10,630 bases of DNA, from NCBI GenBank assembly GCA_023406965.1, contig JAEXTI010000124.1:1-10630 (forward strand). Reading direction: 5' to 3'. The notes under the pieces are model-generated. The model worked only from the letters and a program-made list of their open reading frames with translations, searched no databases and had not been told where the DNA came from. Each line of letters opens with the position of its first letter. Position 1 is the stretch's first letter. The stretch comes from Chloroflexota bacterium. Its GTDB lineage: Bacteria; Chloroflexota; Anaerolineae; Anaerolineales; Anaerolineaceae. Below are positions 1-5,839 of this stretch, piece after piece. The position numbers were made by a program, and so were the translations under genes.

Positions 1-99
1 GGGCTGTCCGGCCTCGCTCGACAGGAGGTCCACCTCGATGGTGGCTCCCTCGACGGCTTTATACTGCTTGCCGCCACACTCTACAATTGCGTACTTCAT
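1..99 (-). CDS. rplU: 50S ribosomal protein bL21, N-terminal part (cut by window edge)
   Basis: The first 33 codons are present, beginning MKYAIVECGGKQYKAVEG, and the reading frame runs off the left edge. The N-terminal pattern (Y-A-I-V-x-x-G-G-K-Q-Y-K-x-x-x-G) is the hallmark of ribosomal protein bL21, a protein of about 100 residues that binds 23S rRNA in the large subunit. The start is the ATG at 99-97, preceded by a GAGGAG Shine-Dalgarno sequence at 110-105, five nucleotides away. In many bacteria rplU is followed by rpmA (bL27), which would lie outside this window. A dedicated consensus promoter and a hairpin-containing leader of about 110 nt lie upstream. Identification is from the N-terminal motif only, but that motif is highly specific. 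Confidence 0.93.
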   Translation of the reverse strand, partial: MKYAIVECGGKQYKAVEGATIEVDLLSSEAGQP

Positions 100-181
100 A
101 CACACTCCTCAATCTTCACTTCGCCTCGCTACCCGCGCTACGCTGCGCCGGTGTGAGGGGAAGTTGGGGATACAGACGGAT

Positions 182-201
182 GCCCCGACTTCAGCCGGGG
201 C
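182..201 (-). repeat. GC-rich palindrome in the rplU leader (REP-like or leader hairpin)
   Basis: GCCCCG (182-187) pairs with CGGGGC (196-201) across an 8-nt loop. The core reads GACTTCAGCC on the plus strand. It begins about 7 nt after the predicted rplU transcription start, so it would form the 5' end of the mRNA. Palindromes with a GACTTCAG/CTGAAGTC core and GC-rich arms occur as dispersed REP-like repeats in several phyla, so this could be such a repeat. It could equally be an r-protein leader hairpin that stabilises the message. No U-tract follows, so it is not a terminator. Other copies cannot be checked from this window. Confidence 0.55.
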
Positions 202-214
202 TTGAGCGAAAGGT

Positions 215-243
215 ATTATAAGGAGGATTCGCGAGTCTGTCAA
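215..243 (-). promoter_or_regulatory. Consensus sigma-70 type promoter for rplU
   Basis: On the minus strand a perfect TTGACA (243-238) is followed, after exactly 17 bp, by a perfect TATAAT (220-215). The predicted transcription start is near 208, giving rplU a leader of about 110 nt. The -35 hexamer overlaps the TGA stop codon (242-240) of the upstream membrane-protein gene, so there is no space for a terminator between that gene and rplU. Read-through from upstream and strong independent initiation are therefore both plausible. Confidence 0.85.
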
Positions 244-1103
244 GCTCGATTTCTTCCCGATTCATGGGATTCCCCAGAATGCTCCCGAGCCAATGCCTGG
301 GCTTTATCTACCAGCGAGCTAACCAACCCCGCAGTCAGCGCGAACAAAACAACCATAACAATCCAAACGATCAAAAAGGTGTAAAAGGGGTAATACACCC
401 CGAACCAGCGATCTTGCAGCCGGATCAACCACAGCGCCGGCCCGGTCTGGGCAATCACCCAATACAAGGTTAGGGCAACGCTTCCCACCAACACTGCCAC
501 GAACAAAATTCCGCCCAGAGGTGAACCTGGCTTCTGCGGCGTAGCATGCTCTCCGTGAGTTATGGATTCATCCGCAGAGTTCTCCACCGCTTCCACCATT
601 TTCACCTCTTCTAAAGGGGCCTGTTCCAGCGTTGTCACCTGTCCTTCTTCCCCCGCGGCCTCATCCGGCTGCTCCAGGATACGCTGAATATTCATCGATT
701 TTTTGGGGCGGCAACGGTTCTCCAGGCGAGTAAACACGATCAGGAACATCACAATAAACCAGGCTATGGCAAAAATCACATATGGCGTGTACCAACCTTC
801 GGGCAGTTCAAGCTTCTCCCAGTTCTGCCGCACCGCCAGAATGATCGGCCCAAGGATCAAGGCGGGTGCCAGAATCCACCCGGACAAATAAGTTTTCAGT
901 ACCTCTTTGAACACCAACTTATCTTGCCGCAAGATATCAAATGATACTCCCGACCCTTCGTGCGGGAGAAACTGCGCCTGGTACCTCGCCAACGGAATGA
1001 TCGGCAAAAACAGGAAGGTGAACCACATCGTCGCGATTGCCACACCGTTCTCATCCATGTCACTTACGCCCAGCAAGGTCGTGCCAATGCCATTGAGTCT
1101 CAT
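240..1103 (-). CDS. Predicted multi-pass membrane protein with WF-x-x-LFLPIIPL motif, function unknown
   Basis: The product is 287 residues long. Its N-terminal stretch (G-I-G-T-T-L-L-G at 5-12, D-E-N-G at 17-20, W-F-T-F-L-F-L-P-I-I-P-L at 27-38) resembles a motif seen at the start of many uncharacterised bacterial membrane proteins. Hydrophobic segments lie at about 25-40, 75-92, 106-125, 198-218 and 238-262. Between the third and fourth is a soluble, glutamate-rich stretch (about 130-195), and the tail is short and polar. The chosen start is the ATG at 1103-1101, because it overlaps the TGA of the upstream acetyltransferase gene in an ATGA arrangement (1103-1100) and has AAAGG about 8 nt upstream. 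A longer in-frame start at 1160 would lie inside the upstream gene and is less likely. The overlap suggests translational coupling. No enzymatic motif is visible and I do not assign a function. Confidence 0.8.
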   Translation of the reverse strand: MRLNGIGTTLLGVSDMDENGVAIATMWFTFLFLPIIPLARYQAQFLPHEGSGVSFDILRQDKLVFKEVLKTYLSGWILAPALILGPIILAVRQNWEKLELPEGWYTPYVIFAIAWFIVMFLIVFTRLENRCRPKKSMNIQRILEQPDEAAGEEGQVTTLEQAPLEEVKMVEAVENSADESITHGEHATPQKPGSPLGGILFVAVLVGSVALTLYWVIAQTGPALWLIRLQDRWFGVYYPFYTFLIVWIVMVVLFALTAGLVSSLVDKAQALAREHSGESHESGRNRA

Positions 1104-1699
1104 AATTCCAACCTTTGTTGTAAAGACGCCAACCATTCCGAACGCAGCAACCCAAACCACAACCGGTCCACCGGCGGGCCGTCCTTTTTGTGGTCTCGCT
1201 CGCGCAGCCGCCCCTCCAGGGTGAACCCACAGCGCCGCGCCACCCGCGCGCTCTTCTCGTTATCCGCCGCGCACTGTAGTTCCACCCGCCGCACGCCCAT
1301 GCGTTCAAAAGCAATCCGGCACACCGCGCGTAGCGCCTCAGACGCGTAACCTTTCCCGCCCTGGCGTTCCACCGTGAAGTAGCCCGCCTCAATACACGGC
1401 ACATCCCAATCCGGGTTTGCCAGGTACACCTCGCCCACGAACGTTCCGCCGGCCTTCTCCCACATCCCCAGGATAAAAATCTCGCCGCGCTGCCACATCT
1501 TCTCCTGCCATTTGAAATGCTCGCGAATATCCCCTTCGCCCTTTGCCGGCTCCAGCTCTTTAGGCAAAAAATCACGCAGGTGCGCCCGGTTTTCGCTCAA
1601 CATGCGCCAATAAGCTGCCGCATCGTCGGACCGATAACAGCGCAGCAGCAGCCGCTCTGTTTCAAATCTGGTAGGCAAATCCGCCGGGTTGAAGTTCAT
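1100..1699 (-). CDS. GNAT-family N-acetyltransferase, RimJ/RimL type
   Basis: The product is 199 residues long, a normal length for RimJ/RimL-like acetyltransferases (E. coli RimJ and RimL are about 180-195). The N-terminal F-E-T-E-R-L-L-L-R (12-20) is the classic opening of the family. The acetyl-CoA-binding motif A is Q-G-G-K-G-Y-A-S-E-A (113-122), and the C-terminal motif N-E-K-S-A-R-V-A-R-R-C-G-F (147-159) is the usual N-x-x-S-x-x-x-x-x-x-x-G-F element. Such enzymes transfer an acetyl group from acetyl-CoA to an N-terminal or small-molecule amine in the cytoplasm; the substrate cannot be read from the sequence. The start is the ATG at 1699-1697 with GAGGG at 1712-1708; an upstream in-frame start at 1735 lacks this support. 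The stop overlaps the start of the membrane-protein gene, so the two probably form one transcript. Confidence 0.88.
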   Translation of the reverse strand: MNFNPADLPTRFETERLLLRCYRSDDAAAYWRMLSENRAHLRDFLPKELEPAKGEGDIREHFKWQEKMWQRGEIFILGMWEKAGGTFVGEVYLANPDWDVPCIEAGYFTVERQGGKGYASEALRAVCRIAFERMGVRRVELQCAADNEKSARVARRCGFTLEGRLRERDHKKDGPPVDRLWFGLLRSEWLASLQQRLEL

Positions 1700-1744
1700 A
1701 ATTTTTACCCTCAGCAAAGGACAAGAAATTATCAAGCCTCTATA

Positions 1745-1750
1745 ATTATA
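1745..1750 (-). promoter_or_regulatory. Candidate -10 box for the acetyltransferase transcript
   Basis: A perfect TATAAT is read on the minus strand at 1750-1745, about 46 bp upstream of the ATG. The surrounding TATAATTATA (1741-1750) is a palindrome, so the hexamer also appears on the plus strand. The expected -35 position holds GGGGCA, which matches the consensus at only three of six bases, so the call rests on the -10 alone. Confidence 0.35.
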
Positions 1751-1805
1751 GCCAGGAGCTATAAAAATGCCCCCTTTGGGTTAATTTTTGATGAGACCTC
1801 ATCCA

Positions 1806-1834
1806 TTGACAAATTCGGCAAAAGTGTATATATT
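1806..1834 (+). promoter_or_regulatory. Sigma-70 type promoter for the liv operon
   Basis: TTGACA (1806-1811) and TATATT (1829-1834, five of six consensus bases) are separated by 17 bp. Transcription would start near 1841, leaving an unusually long leader of about 254 nt before livK. No better promoter was seen closer to the gene. Confidence 0.65.
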
Positions 1835-1839
1835 CAGAC

Positions 1840-1858
1840 AATCGTTAACAATACGATT
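1840..1858. promoter_or_regulatory. Inverted repeat at the predicted start point, candidate operator
   Basis: AATCGT (1840-1845) is repeated inverted as ACGATT (1853-1858) with a 7-bp spacer, exactly over the predicted transcription start of the liv operon. A protein bound here would block initiation, as expected of a repressor site. GTTAAC or GTTAAT also occurs at 1844, 1860, 1931 and 1950. No regulator gene lies in the window, and the binding protein is unknown. Confidence 0.35.
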
Positions 1859-2094
1859 CGTTAATTTTCCAAACCCGATAGACAAAGAGATACGACCTGT
1901 TCACCACCTTGGCCATCGCCGGGAGTATAAGTTAATCCGTTACTCCCCCGTTAACTTTACCAACCAAGGAGATAGACCCCGAGAACCGGGCTTACGCCAA
2001 ATTGCCCTCCGTTCTCCTTGATATGGCGATTTAACGCAGCGCCAACTGCGATAATCGGAACCTGTAGTCCGAATTCCATAGGAGGAATGACTAG
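1841..2094 (+). promoter_or_regulatory. Long structured 5' leader of the livK transcript
   Basis: No convincing gene lies between 1700 and 2094. After the promoter, the leader contains a hairpin GGGAGTA (1921-1927) / TACTCCC (1941-1947) with a 13-nt loop. A second, nested hairpin follows: CGATT (2027-2031) / AATCG (2053-2057) enclosing CGCAG (2035-2039) / CTGCG (2046-2050). A pair GAGAAC (1981-1986) / GTTCTC (2011-2016) could close a larger domain. A 25-29 nt imperfect direct repeat starts with CGTTAA and ends with GATAGAC (1859-1883 and 1949-1977). I could not match the leader to a known riboswitch consensus. The ribosome binding site GGAGGA lies at 2081-2086, eight nucleotides before the livK ATG. 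Confidence 0.45.
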
Positions 2095-3234
2095 ATGAAG
2101 ACCCGTATTGCTATGTTCGTTGTATTGGTTGCCGCTCTGGTGTTAGCGGCCTGCCAGCCCGGCGCAGCCGGTGGTGGCACGATCAAGATCTCCGTTCTGG
2201 CCCCCATGAGCGGCCAGGTGGCGACATTCGGTGATTCCACCGCCAAGGGCGTCCAGCTCGCCGCGGAAGAATGGAACGCCAAGGGCGGCATTGATGGCAA
2301 GACCATCGAAGTTGTCGTCAAGGACAGCCAGTGCTCCGCCGACCCGGCCGTGAACGCCATGAACCAGGTCGTGGGCGAGGGCGGCAAGTTCGTCATCGGT
2401 GAGGTTTGCTCCAGCGCCTCCATCCCCGTGTCCGAAATCGCCGAGGCCAACAAGATCATCCAGATCTCCCCGACCTCGACCAACACAACGGTCACCCTCA
2501 ACGCCGATGGCTCCACCAAGCAGTATGTCTTCCGCGCCTGCTTCATTGACCCCTTCCAGGGCAAAGTGATGGCCAAGTTCGCCGCCGAGCAGGGCTACAA
2601 GACTGCCTTCATTATGTTCGATCAGGGTAACGACTACGTTCGCGGCCTGGCCGAAAACTTCGAGAAGGCTTTTGTTGATGGTGGCGGCACAATCCTGGGC
2701 AAGGAAACCTACACCAAGACCGACACCGACTTCTCCGCCATCCTGACCAAGGTTGCCGAGAGTAAAGCCGAAGTCCTCTATCTGCCCGATTACTACAACA
2801 TCGTCAACCTGGTTGGCGCTCAGGCCAAGGAAAAGGGCGTGACCGCTGTGATGATGGGTGGTGACGGCTGGGATTCCGCCGACCTCGACGTGACCGCTGC
2901 CGAAGGTGGATTCTTCTCCAATCACTACTCCCCCGAAGACACCCGCCCCATCGTGCAGTCCTGGGTCGCCGCCTACCAGAAGAAGTATGATGGCAAGACC
3001 CCCGACGCTCTGGCGACCCTCGGTTACGACGCCGCCAACCTGCTCTTTGCCGCCATCGACAAAGCCGACACCTCGGAAGATACAACCAAGATCGCCGAGA
3101 CTTTGGCCGCCATCGAGTACGAGGCTGTCTCTGGCAAGATCACCTTCGATGCCCAGCACAACCCGGTCAAATCCGCCGTCGTGCTCGCTGTGAAGGATGG
3201 CAAAGTATCCTTCTCGGCTTCAGTTGCGCCGTAA
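2095..3234 (+). CDS. livK: Branched-chain amino-acid-type ABC transporter substrate-binding lipoprotein
   Basis: The 379-residue product is a Leu/Ile/Val-binding-protein-like receptor of the HAAT importer family (E. coli LivK has 369). Residues 1-20 form a lipoprotein signal peptide with lipobox L-A-A-C (17-20); Cys20 would be lipidated, anchoring the protein outside the cytoplasmic membrane. The mature part begins with I-K-I-S-V-L-A-P-M-S-G (30-40), the usual first strand of the periplasmic-binding-protein type I fold. The family's Cys pair (C80, C105) and ligand-loop sequence V-I-G-E-V-C-S-S (100-107) are present, followed by Q-I-S-P-T-S-T (123-129). These resemble LivJ/LivK closely, but related proteins bind amides, urea or other amino acids, so the ligand is inferred. 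It heads the operon and is set apart from the permease genes by a hairpin-rich spacer, a common way to make excess binding protein. Confidence 0.93.
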   Translation: MKTRIAMFVVLVAALVLAACQPGAAGGGTIKISVLAPMSGQVATFGDSTAKGVQLAAEEWNAKGGIDGKTIEVVVKDSQCSADPAVNAMNQVVGEGGKFVIGEVCSSASIPVSEIAEANKIIQISPTSTNTTVTLNADGSTKQYVFRACFIDPFQGKVMAKFAAEQGYKTAFIMFDQGNDYVRGLAENFEKAFVDGGGTILGKETYTKTDTDFSAILTKVAESKAEVLYLPDYYNIVNLVGAQAKEKGVTAVMMGGDGWDSADLDVTAAEGGFFSNHYSPEDTRPIVQSWVAAYQKKYDGKTPDALATLGYDAANLLFAAIDKADTSEDTTKIAETLAAIEYEAVSGKITFDAQHNPVKSAVVLAVKDGKVSFSASVAP

Positions 3235-3247
3235 TTTCGCCTGATTT

Positions 3248-3278
3248 GATAGGGGCGGGGCAGTCCCCCGCCCCTATC
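3248..3278 (+). terminator. Strong GC-rich hairpin after livK without U-tract (attenuator or 3'-end stabiliser)
   Basis: A perfect 13-bp stem pairs 3248-3260 (GATAGGGGCGGGG) with 3266-3278 across a 5-nt loop, 13 nt after the livK stop. It is followed by CCTTACCGTGAC, not a U-run, so it is not a complete intrinsic terminator. It most likely protects the 3' end of a processed livK mRNA or causes partial termination, giving more livK than permease transcript. Confidence 0.65.
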
Positions 3279-3314
3279 CCTTACCGTGACAAAACAAACT
3301 CTTTTCAGCTTTCT

Positions 3315-3405
3315 CTTCCGGCTTTGCCGGTTCCACGGATCAAACCGGAAGGTTGAGCCCCCGATTTTATGGTTTTTCACGGCCCAGGTCGCGGAAAACC
3401 ATAAA
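3315..3405 (+). repeat. Two further inverted-repeat structures in the livK-livH spacer
   Basis: The rest of the 203-bp spacer (3235-3437) has no gene. CCGGC (3318-3322) / GCCGG (3326-3330) forms a tight hairpin. The same region can instead pair CTTCCGG (3315-3321) with CCGGAAG (3345-3351), or CCGGTT (3327-3332) with AACCGG (3343-3348), so the folds are mutually exclusive. A separate long stem pairs 3366-3378 (TTTATGGTTTTTC) with 3393-3405 around a 14-nt loop, with one G-U pair in the transcript. The latter lies about 30 nt before the livH ribosome binding site. No flanking target duplication and no clear promoter were seen. Confidence 0.6.
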
Positions 3406-3437
3406 TTCTTGAAAGACACTTTTTCTCGGGAGCTGTA

Positions 3438-4565
3438 ATGAACTCCACTCATACTTTTCTCTCCACTCCTCCGTTCATTGAGTCTCTGATTAAGAAGAAG
3501 ATATTGGGCAAGTTGATGCTCATCCTGCTGGCCGCTGTGGTGGTCTGGCGCATGGGCACGGCGCTCATTGAGAATCCTTCCCTCTTCCTTCAGCAGGTCA
3601 TCAATGGACTGCAGCTTGGTTTCGTTTACGCGCTCATTGCCCTGGGCTACACCATGGTTTACGGCATCGTCCGCCTGATCAATTTTGCTCATGGCGATGT
3701 CTTCATGGTCGGCGCCTTCATGAGCTTCTACGCCATTTCGCGCCTCCAACTGCACACCTGGCCCAGCAAACTTTTCCCGAACATGAACGCCACGCTTTCA
3801 GTTGGGATTGGTTCAATTACCGTCGTGATCTTATCCATGATCGTCTGCGCCCTCATGGCCATCACCATCGAACGGGTAGCGTATAAGCCGCTGCGCAGTG
3901 CCGCGCGCATCTCCGCCCTGATCACCGCCATTGGCGTCTCCTTCTTCCTCGAATATTTTGGCGCTCTGCCGTTCGTCTTCTCGGCCAACTACATCACTTA
4001 TAAACGGCCGTTTGACGTGACCACCTGGGTTGCCAACAGTTCCGGGATCCAAACGCTGGCCAAGGGCAGCGAAGTGCCCCCCAGTTCGGTGATCTTCTCC
4101 AACATCGCCCTGCTGATCATCGTCGCCTCTATCGTGCTGATGGTCTTGTTGCAATATGTGGTCACCCGAACAAAGATCGGCAAGGCCATGCGCGCCGTTG
4201 CTTATGACAAGCAGACCGCGCAGTTGATGGGCATCAACGTCAACCTGGTCATCTCCATCACCTTCGCCATCGGCGCGGCCCTGGCGGGCGCCGCCGGCAT
4301 GCTCTACGCCATCGCCTTCCCCCAGGTCGTGTTCTGGATGGGCATCATCCCCGGCCTCAAATCCTTTGTGGCGGCGGTGTTGGGCGGCATCGGCTCCATC
4401 CCCGGCGCGCTGGTAGGCGCGCTCATCATGGGCCAGGCCGAAACGCTCAGCGCTGCGTACATCTCCACACCCATGCGCGACGCAATCGCCTTCTCCATCC
4501 TGATCATTGTGCTGCTCGTCCGCCCCACCGGCATCTTTGGTGAAGCGACGCGGGAGAAAGCGTAG
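3438..4565 (+). CDS. livH: Branched-chain amino-acid-type ABC transporter permease, LivH family
   Basis: The 375-residue integral membrane protein is one of two permease subunits that form the channel of the importer. The family-defining N-terminal signature N-G-L-Q-L-G-F-V-Y-A-L-I-A-L-G-Y-T-M-V-Y-G (56-76), followed by L-I-N-F-A-H-G-D (80-87), is intact. The cytoplasmic coupling loop that contacts the ATPases reads G-K-A-M-R-A-V-A-Y-D-K-Q-T-A-Q-L-M-G-I (248-266). The C-terminal helices contain G-L-K-S-F-V-A-A-V-L-G-G-I-G-S-I-P-G-A (306-324). It is longer than E. coli LivH (308): about 50 residues precede the first conserved helix and include an extra hydrophobic segment at 26-37, and there is a polar loop at about 184-216. 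The start is ATG 3438 with GGGAG at 3428-3432. Its coupling partner is LivM, 5 nt downstream. Confidence 0.93.
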   Translation: MNSTHTFLSTPPFIESLIKKKILGKLMLILLAAVVVWRMGTALIENPSLFLQQVINGLQLGFVYALIALGYTMVYGIVRLINFAHGDVFMVGAFMSFYAISRLQLHTWPSKLFPNMNATLSVGIGSITVVILSMIVCALMAITIERVAYKPLRSAARISALITAIGVSFFLEYFGALPFVFSANYITYKRPFDVTTWVANSSGIQTLAKGSEVPPSSVIFSNIALLIIVASIVLMVLLQYVVTRTKIGKAMRAVAYDKQTAQLMGINVNLVISITFAIGAALAGAAGMLYAIAFPQVVFWMGIIPGLKSFVAAVLGGIGSIPGALVGALIMGQAETLSAAYISTPMRDAIAFSILIIVLLVRPTGIFGEATREKA

Positions 4566-4570
4566 GCCCT

Positions 4571-5839
4571 ATGTTCAAAAAAATTGATCGCAACAAACTG
4601 ATCTTTTTCGGCGGGCTCATCGGCTTCTATCTGGTCATCCAGGTTCTCCAGATCATGGGGGTCGTGACTAGCTTTCTGTCCACCATCCTCAGCATGGGCA
4701 CCGTCCTCGCCATCGTCTCCCTCGGCCTCAACTTGATCTACGGCTTCAACGGCCAATTCTCGCTGGGCCAGTGGGGTTTCTACGCCATTGGCGCTTACTC
4801 GGCTGCCGACATCACCTACCGCTGGTCGAACAATCAGGACACTTCCGCCCTGTTAGTGTTGCTCTTCTCGGTGATACTGGTTGGCGGCGCCATCATGGTC
4901 CTCTACCGCACCCTCAGCCGCTTGCGCGGCCTGGACGCACTCTCAGCCTTCGTGATCTACCTGTTGGCCACGTTCGGTTTTGTGTTCGTATCTGTCAAAC
5001 TCGGCGGATTATTGACCCCCGCTATGAACAGCGCGCTCGGCGCTCTGCCCTCCTGGCTGTCCTTCACCATCGTCTACATCCTGGCCGTGCTCATCGCCGG
5101 GCTGGTGGCCGCCGAAATCAGCTTCCTGTTTGGCCTCCCCGTGCTCACCCTCGGCTCCGACTACTTTGGTATCGCCACCCTGGGCTTCTCCATCATCGTC
5201 AAAGTGCTCCTCGATAACTCCGACACCCTGCTGGGTTTTGAGGAAATGAAAGGCGCGCGTGGCATGATCGGCATCCCCAAGGTGGACGACTGGGGCTGGT
5301 TCGCGGTGTTCGCCTTCTTCATGATCGTGGTCGTGCTCACCCGCAACTTGCTCCATTCCAGCTTCGGACGGGCCATCATCTCGGTGCGCGAAGACGAAAT
5401 CGCCGCCAAGGCCATGGGCATCGATGTCGGCTTCTACAAGACCATGACCTTCGTCATCGGCTCGCTCTTCGCCGGGCTGGCGGGCGGCCTCTATGCCCAC
5501 GTCAACGCCTTCCTCCACCCAGACACATTCAACTTCATCCGCTCCTTCGACCCGCTCATCGTGGTCGTTCTGGGCGGTCTGGGCAGCATGACCGGTACCA
5601 TCTTCGCCTCCTACGCTTACCTGCTGGTAGTGGAATGGCTTCTGCGCCAAATTCTACCCCCTGGTTTTGAAAACTGGCGCTTCGTGGTCTTCCCAGTCAT
5701 CCTACTCATCATGATGCTCCTCAAACCCAATGGATTATTTGGTAACTTTGAAATGCCATTCCTTCGCCAACTGCTTCCCCCCCTCAAAAAGAAACCCGCG
5801 GCAGAATCCGCCGCAGCACCCCAGGAGGCAGCCCAATGA
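4571..5839 (+). CDS. livM: Branched-chain amino-acid-type ABC transporter permease, LivM family
   Basis: The 422-residue second permease subunit is close in length to E. coli LivM (425). Typical features are S-L-G-L-N-L-I-Y-G-F-N-G-Q-F-S-L-G-Q-W-G-F-Y (50-71) followed by A-I-G-A-Y (72-76), the central G-S-D-Y-F-G-I-A-T-L-G-F (195-206), the ATPase-coupling loop S-F-G-R-A-I-I-S-V-R-E-D-E-I-A-A-K-A-M-G (264-283), and V-V-V-L-G-G-L-G-S-M-T-G-T (331-343). It is rich in membrane helices throughout. The last 20 residues are a Lys/Ala/Pro/Glu-rich cytoplasmic tail without a recognisable motif. The start lies 5 nt after the livH stop and has no Shine-Dalgarno sequence at normal distance (the nearest GGGAG is about 16 nt upstream, inside livH), so translation probably depends on reinitiation. 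The stop overlaps livG. Confidence 0.93.
   Translation: MFKKIDRNKLIFFGGLIGFYLVIQVLQIMGVVTSFLSTILSMGTVLAIVSLGLNLIYGFNGQFSLGQWGFYAIGAYSAADITYRWSNNQDTSALLVLLFSVILVGGAIMVLYRTLSRLRGLDALSAFVIYLLATFGFVFVSVKLGGLLTPAMNSALGALPSWLSFTIVYILAVLIAGLVAAEISFLFGLPVLTLGSDYFGIATLGFSIIVKVLLDNSDTLLGFEEMKGARGMIGIPKVDDWGWFAVFAFFMIVVVLTRNLLHSSFGRAIISVREDEIAAKAMGIDVGFYKTMTFVIGSLFAGLAGGLYAHVNAFLHPDTFNFIRSFDPLIVVVLGGLGSMTGTIFASYAYLLVVEWLLRQILPPGFENWRFVVFPVILLIMMLLKPNGLFGNFEMPFLRQLLPPLKKKPAAESAAAPQEAAQ

Noticed and set aside
1060..1575. Minus-strand frame of 171 codons overlapping the acetyltransferase
   Set aside because: Same strand but different frame; the Arg/Trp/Cys-rich translation is a shadow, while the acetyltransferase frame has clear GNAT motifs.
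1788..2021. A 77-codon frame in the livK leader
   Set aside because: It begins upstream of the predicted promoter -35 box, has no Shine-Dalgarno sequence and runs across the operator-like repeats; no recognisable protein features.
1841..2094. Known riboswitch (guanidine, glycine, SAM or c-di-GMP type) upstream of livK
   Set aside because: I compared the conserved core sequences I remember by eye and found no convincing match; left as an unassigned structured leader.
2087..2098. Three-codon ATG-ACT-AGA-TGA frame overlapping the livK start
   Set aside because: Its ATG is directly next to the Shine-Dalgarno sequence, too close for normal initiation; the livK ATG at 2095 has ideal spacing.
2143..3159. 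A long open frame (338 codons) on the minus strand opposite livK
   Set aside because: It mirrors the strongly biased codon use of livK, its Gly/Val/Leu/Asp-rich translation resembles no known fold, and no ribosome binding site or promoter supports it.
5009..5650. Minus-strand open frame opposite livM
   Set aside because: The translation is rich in His, Glu, Asp and Gly, typical of an antisense shadow of a GC-rich membrane-protein gene; livM is clear on the other strand.
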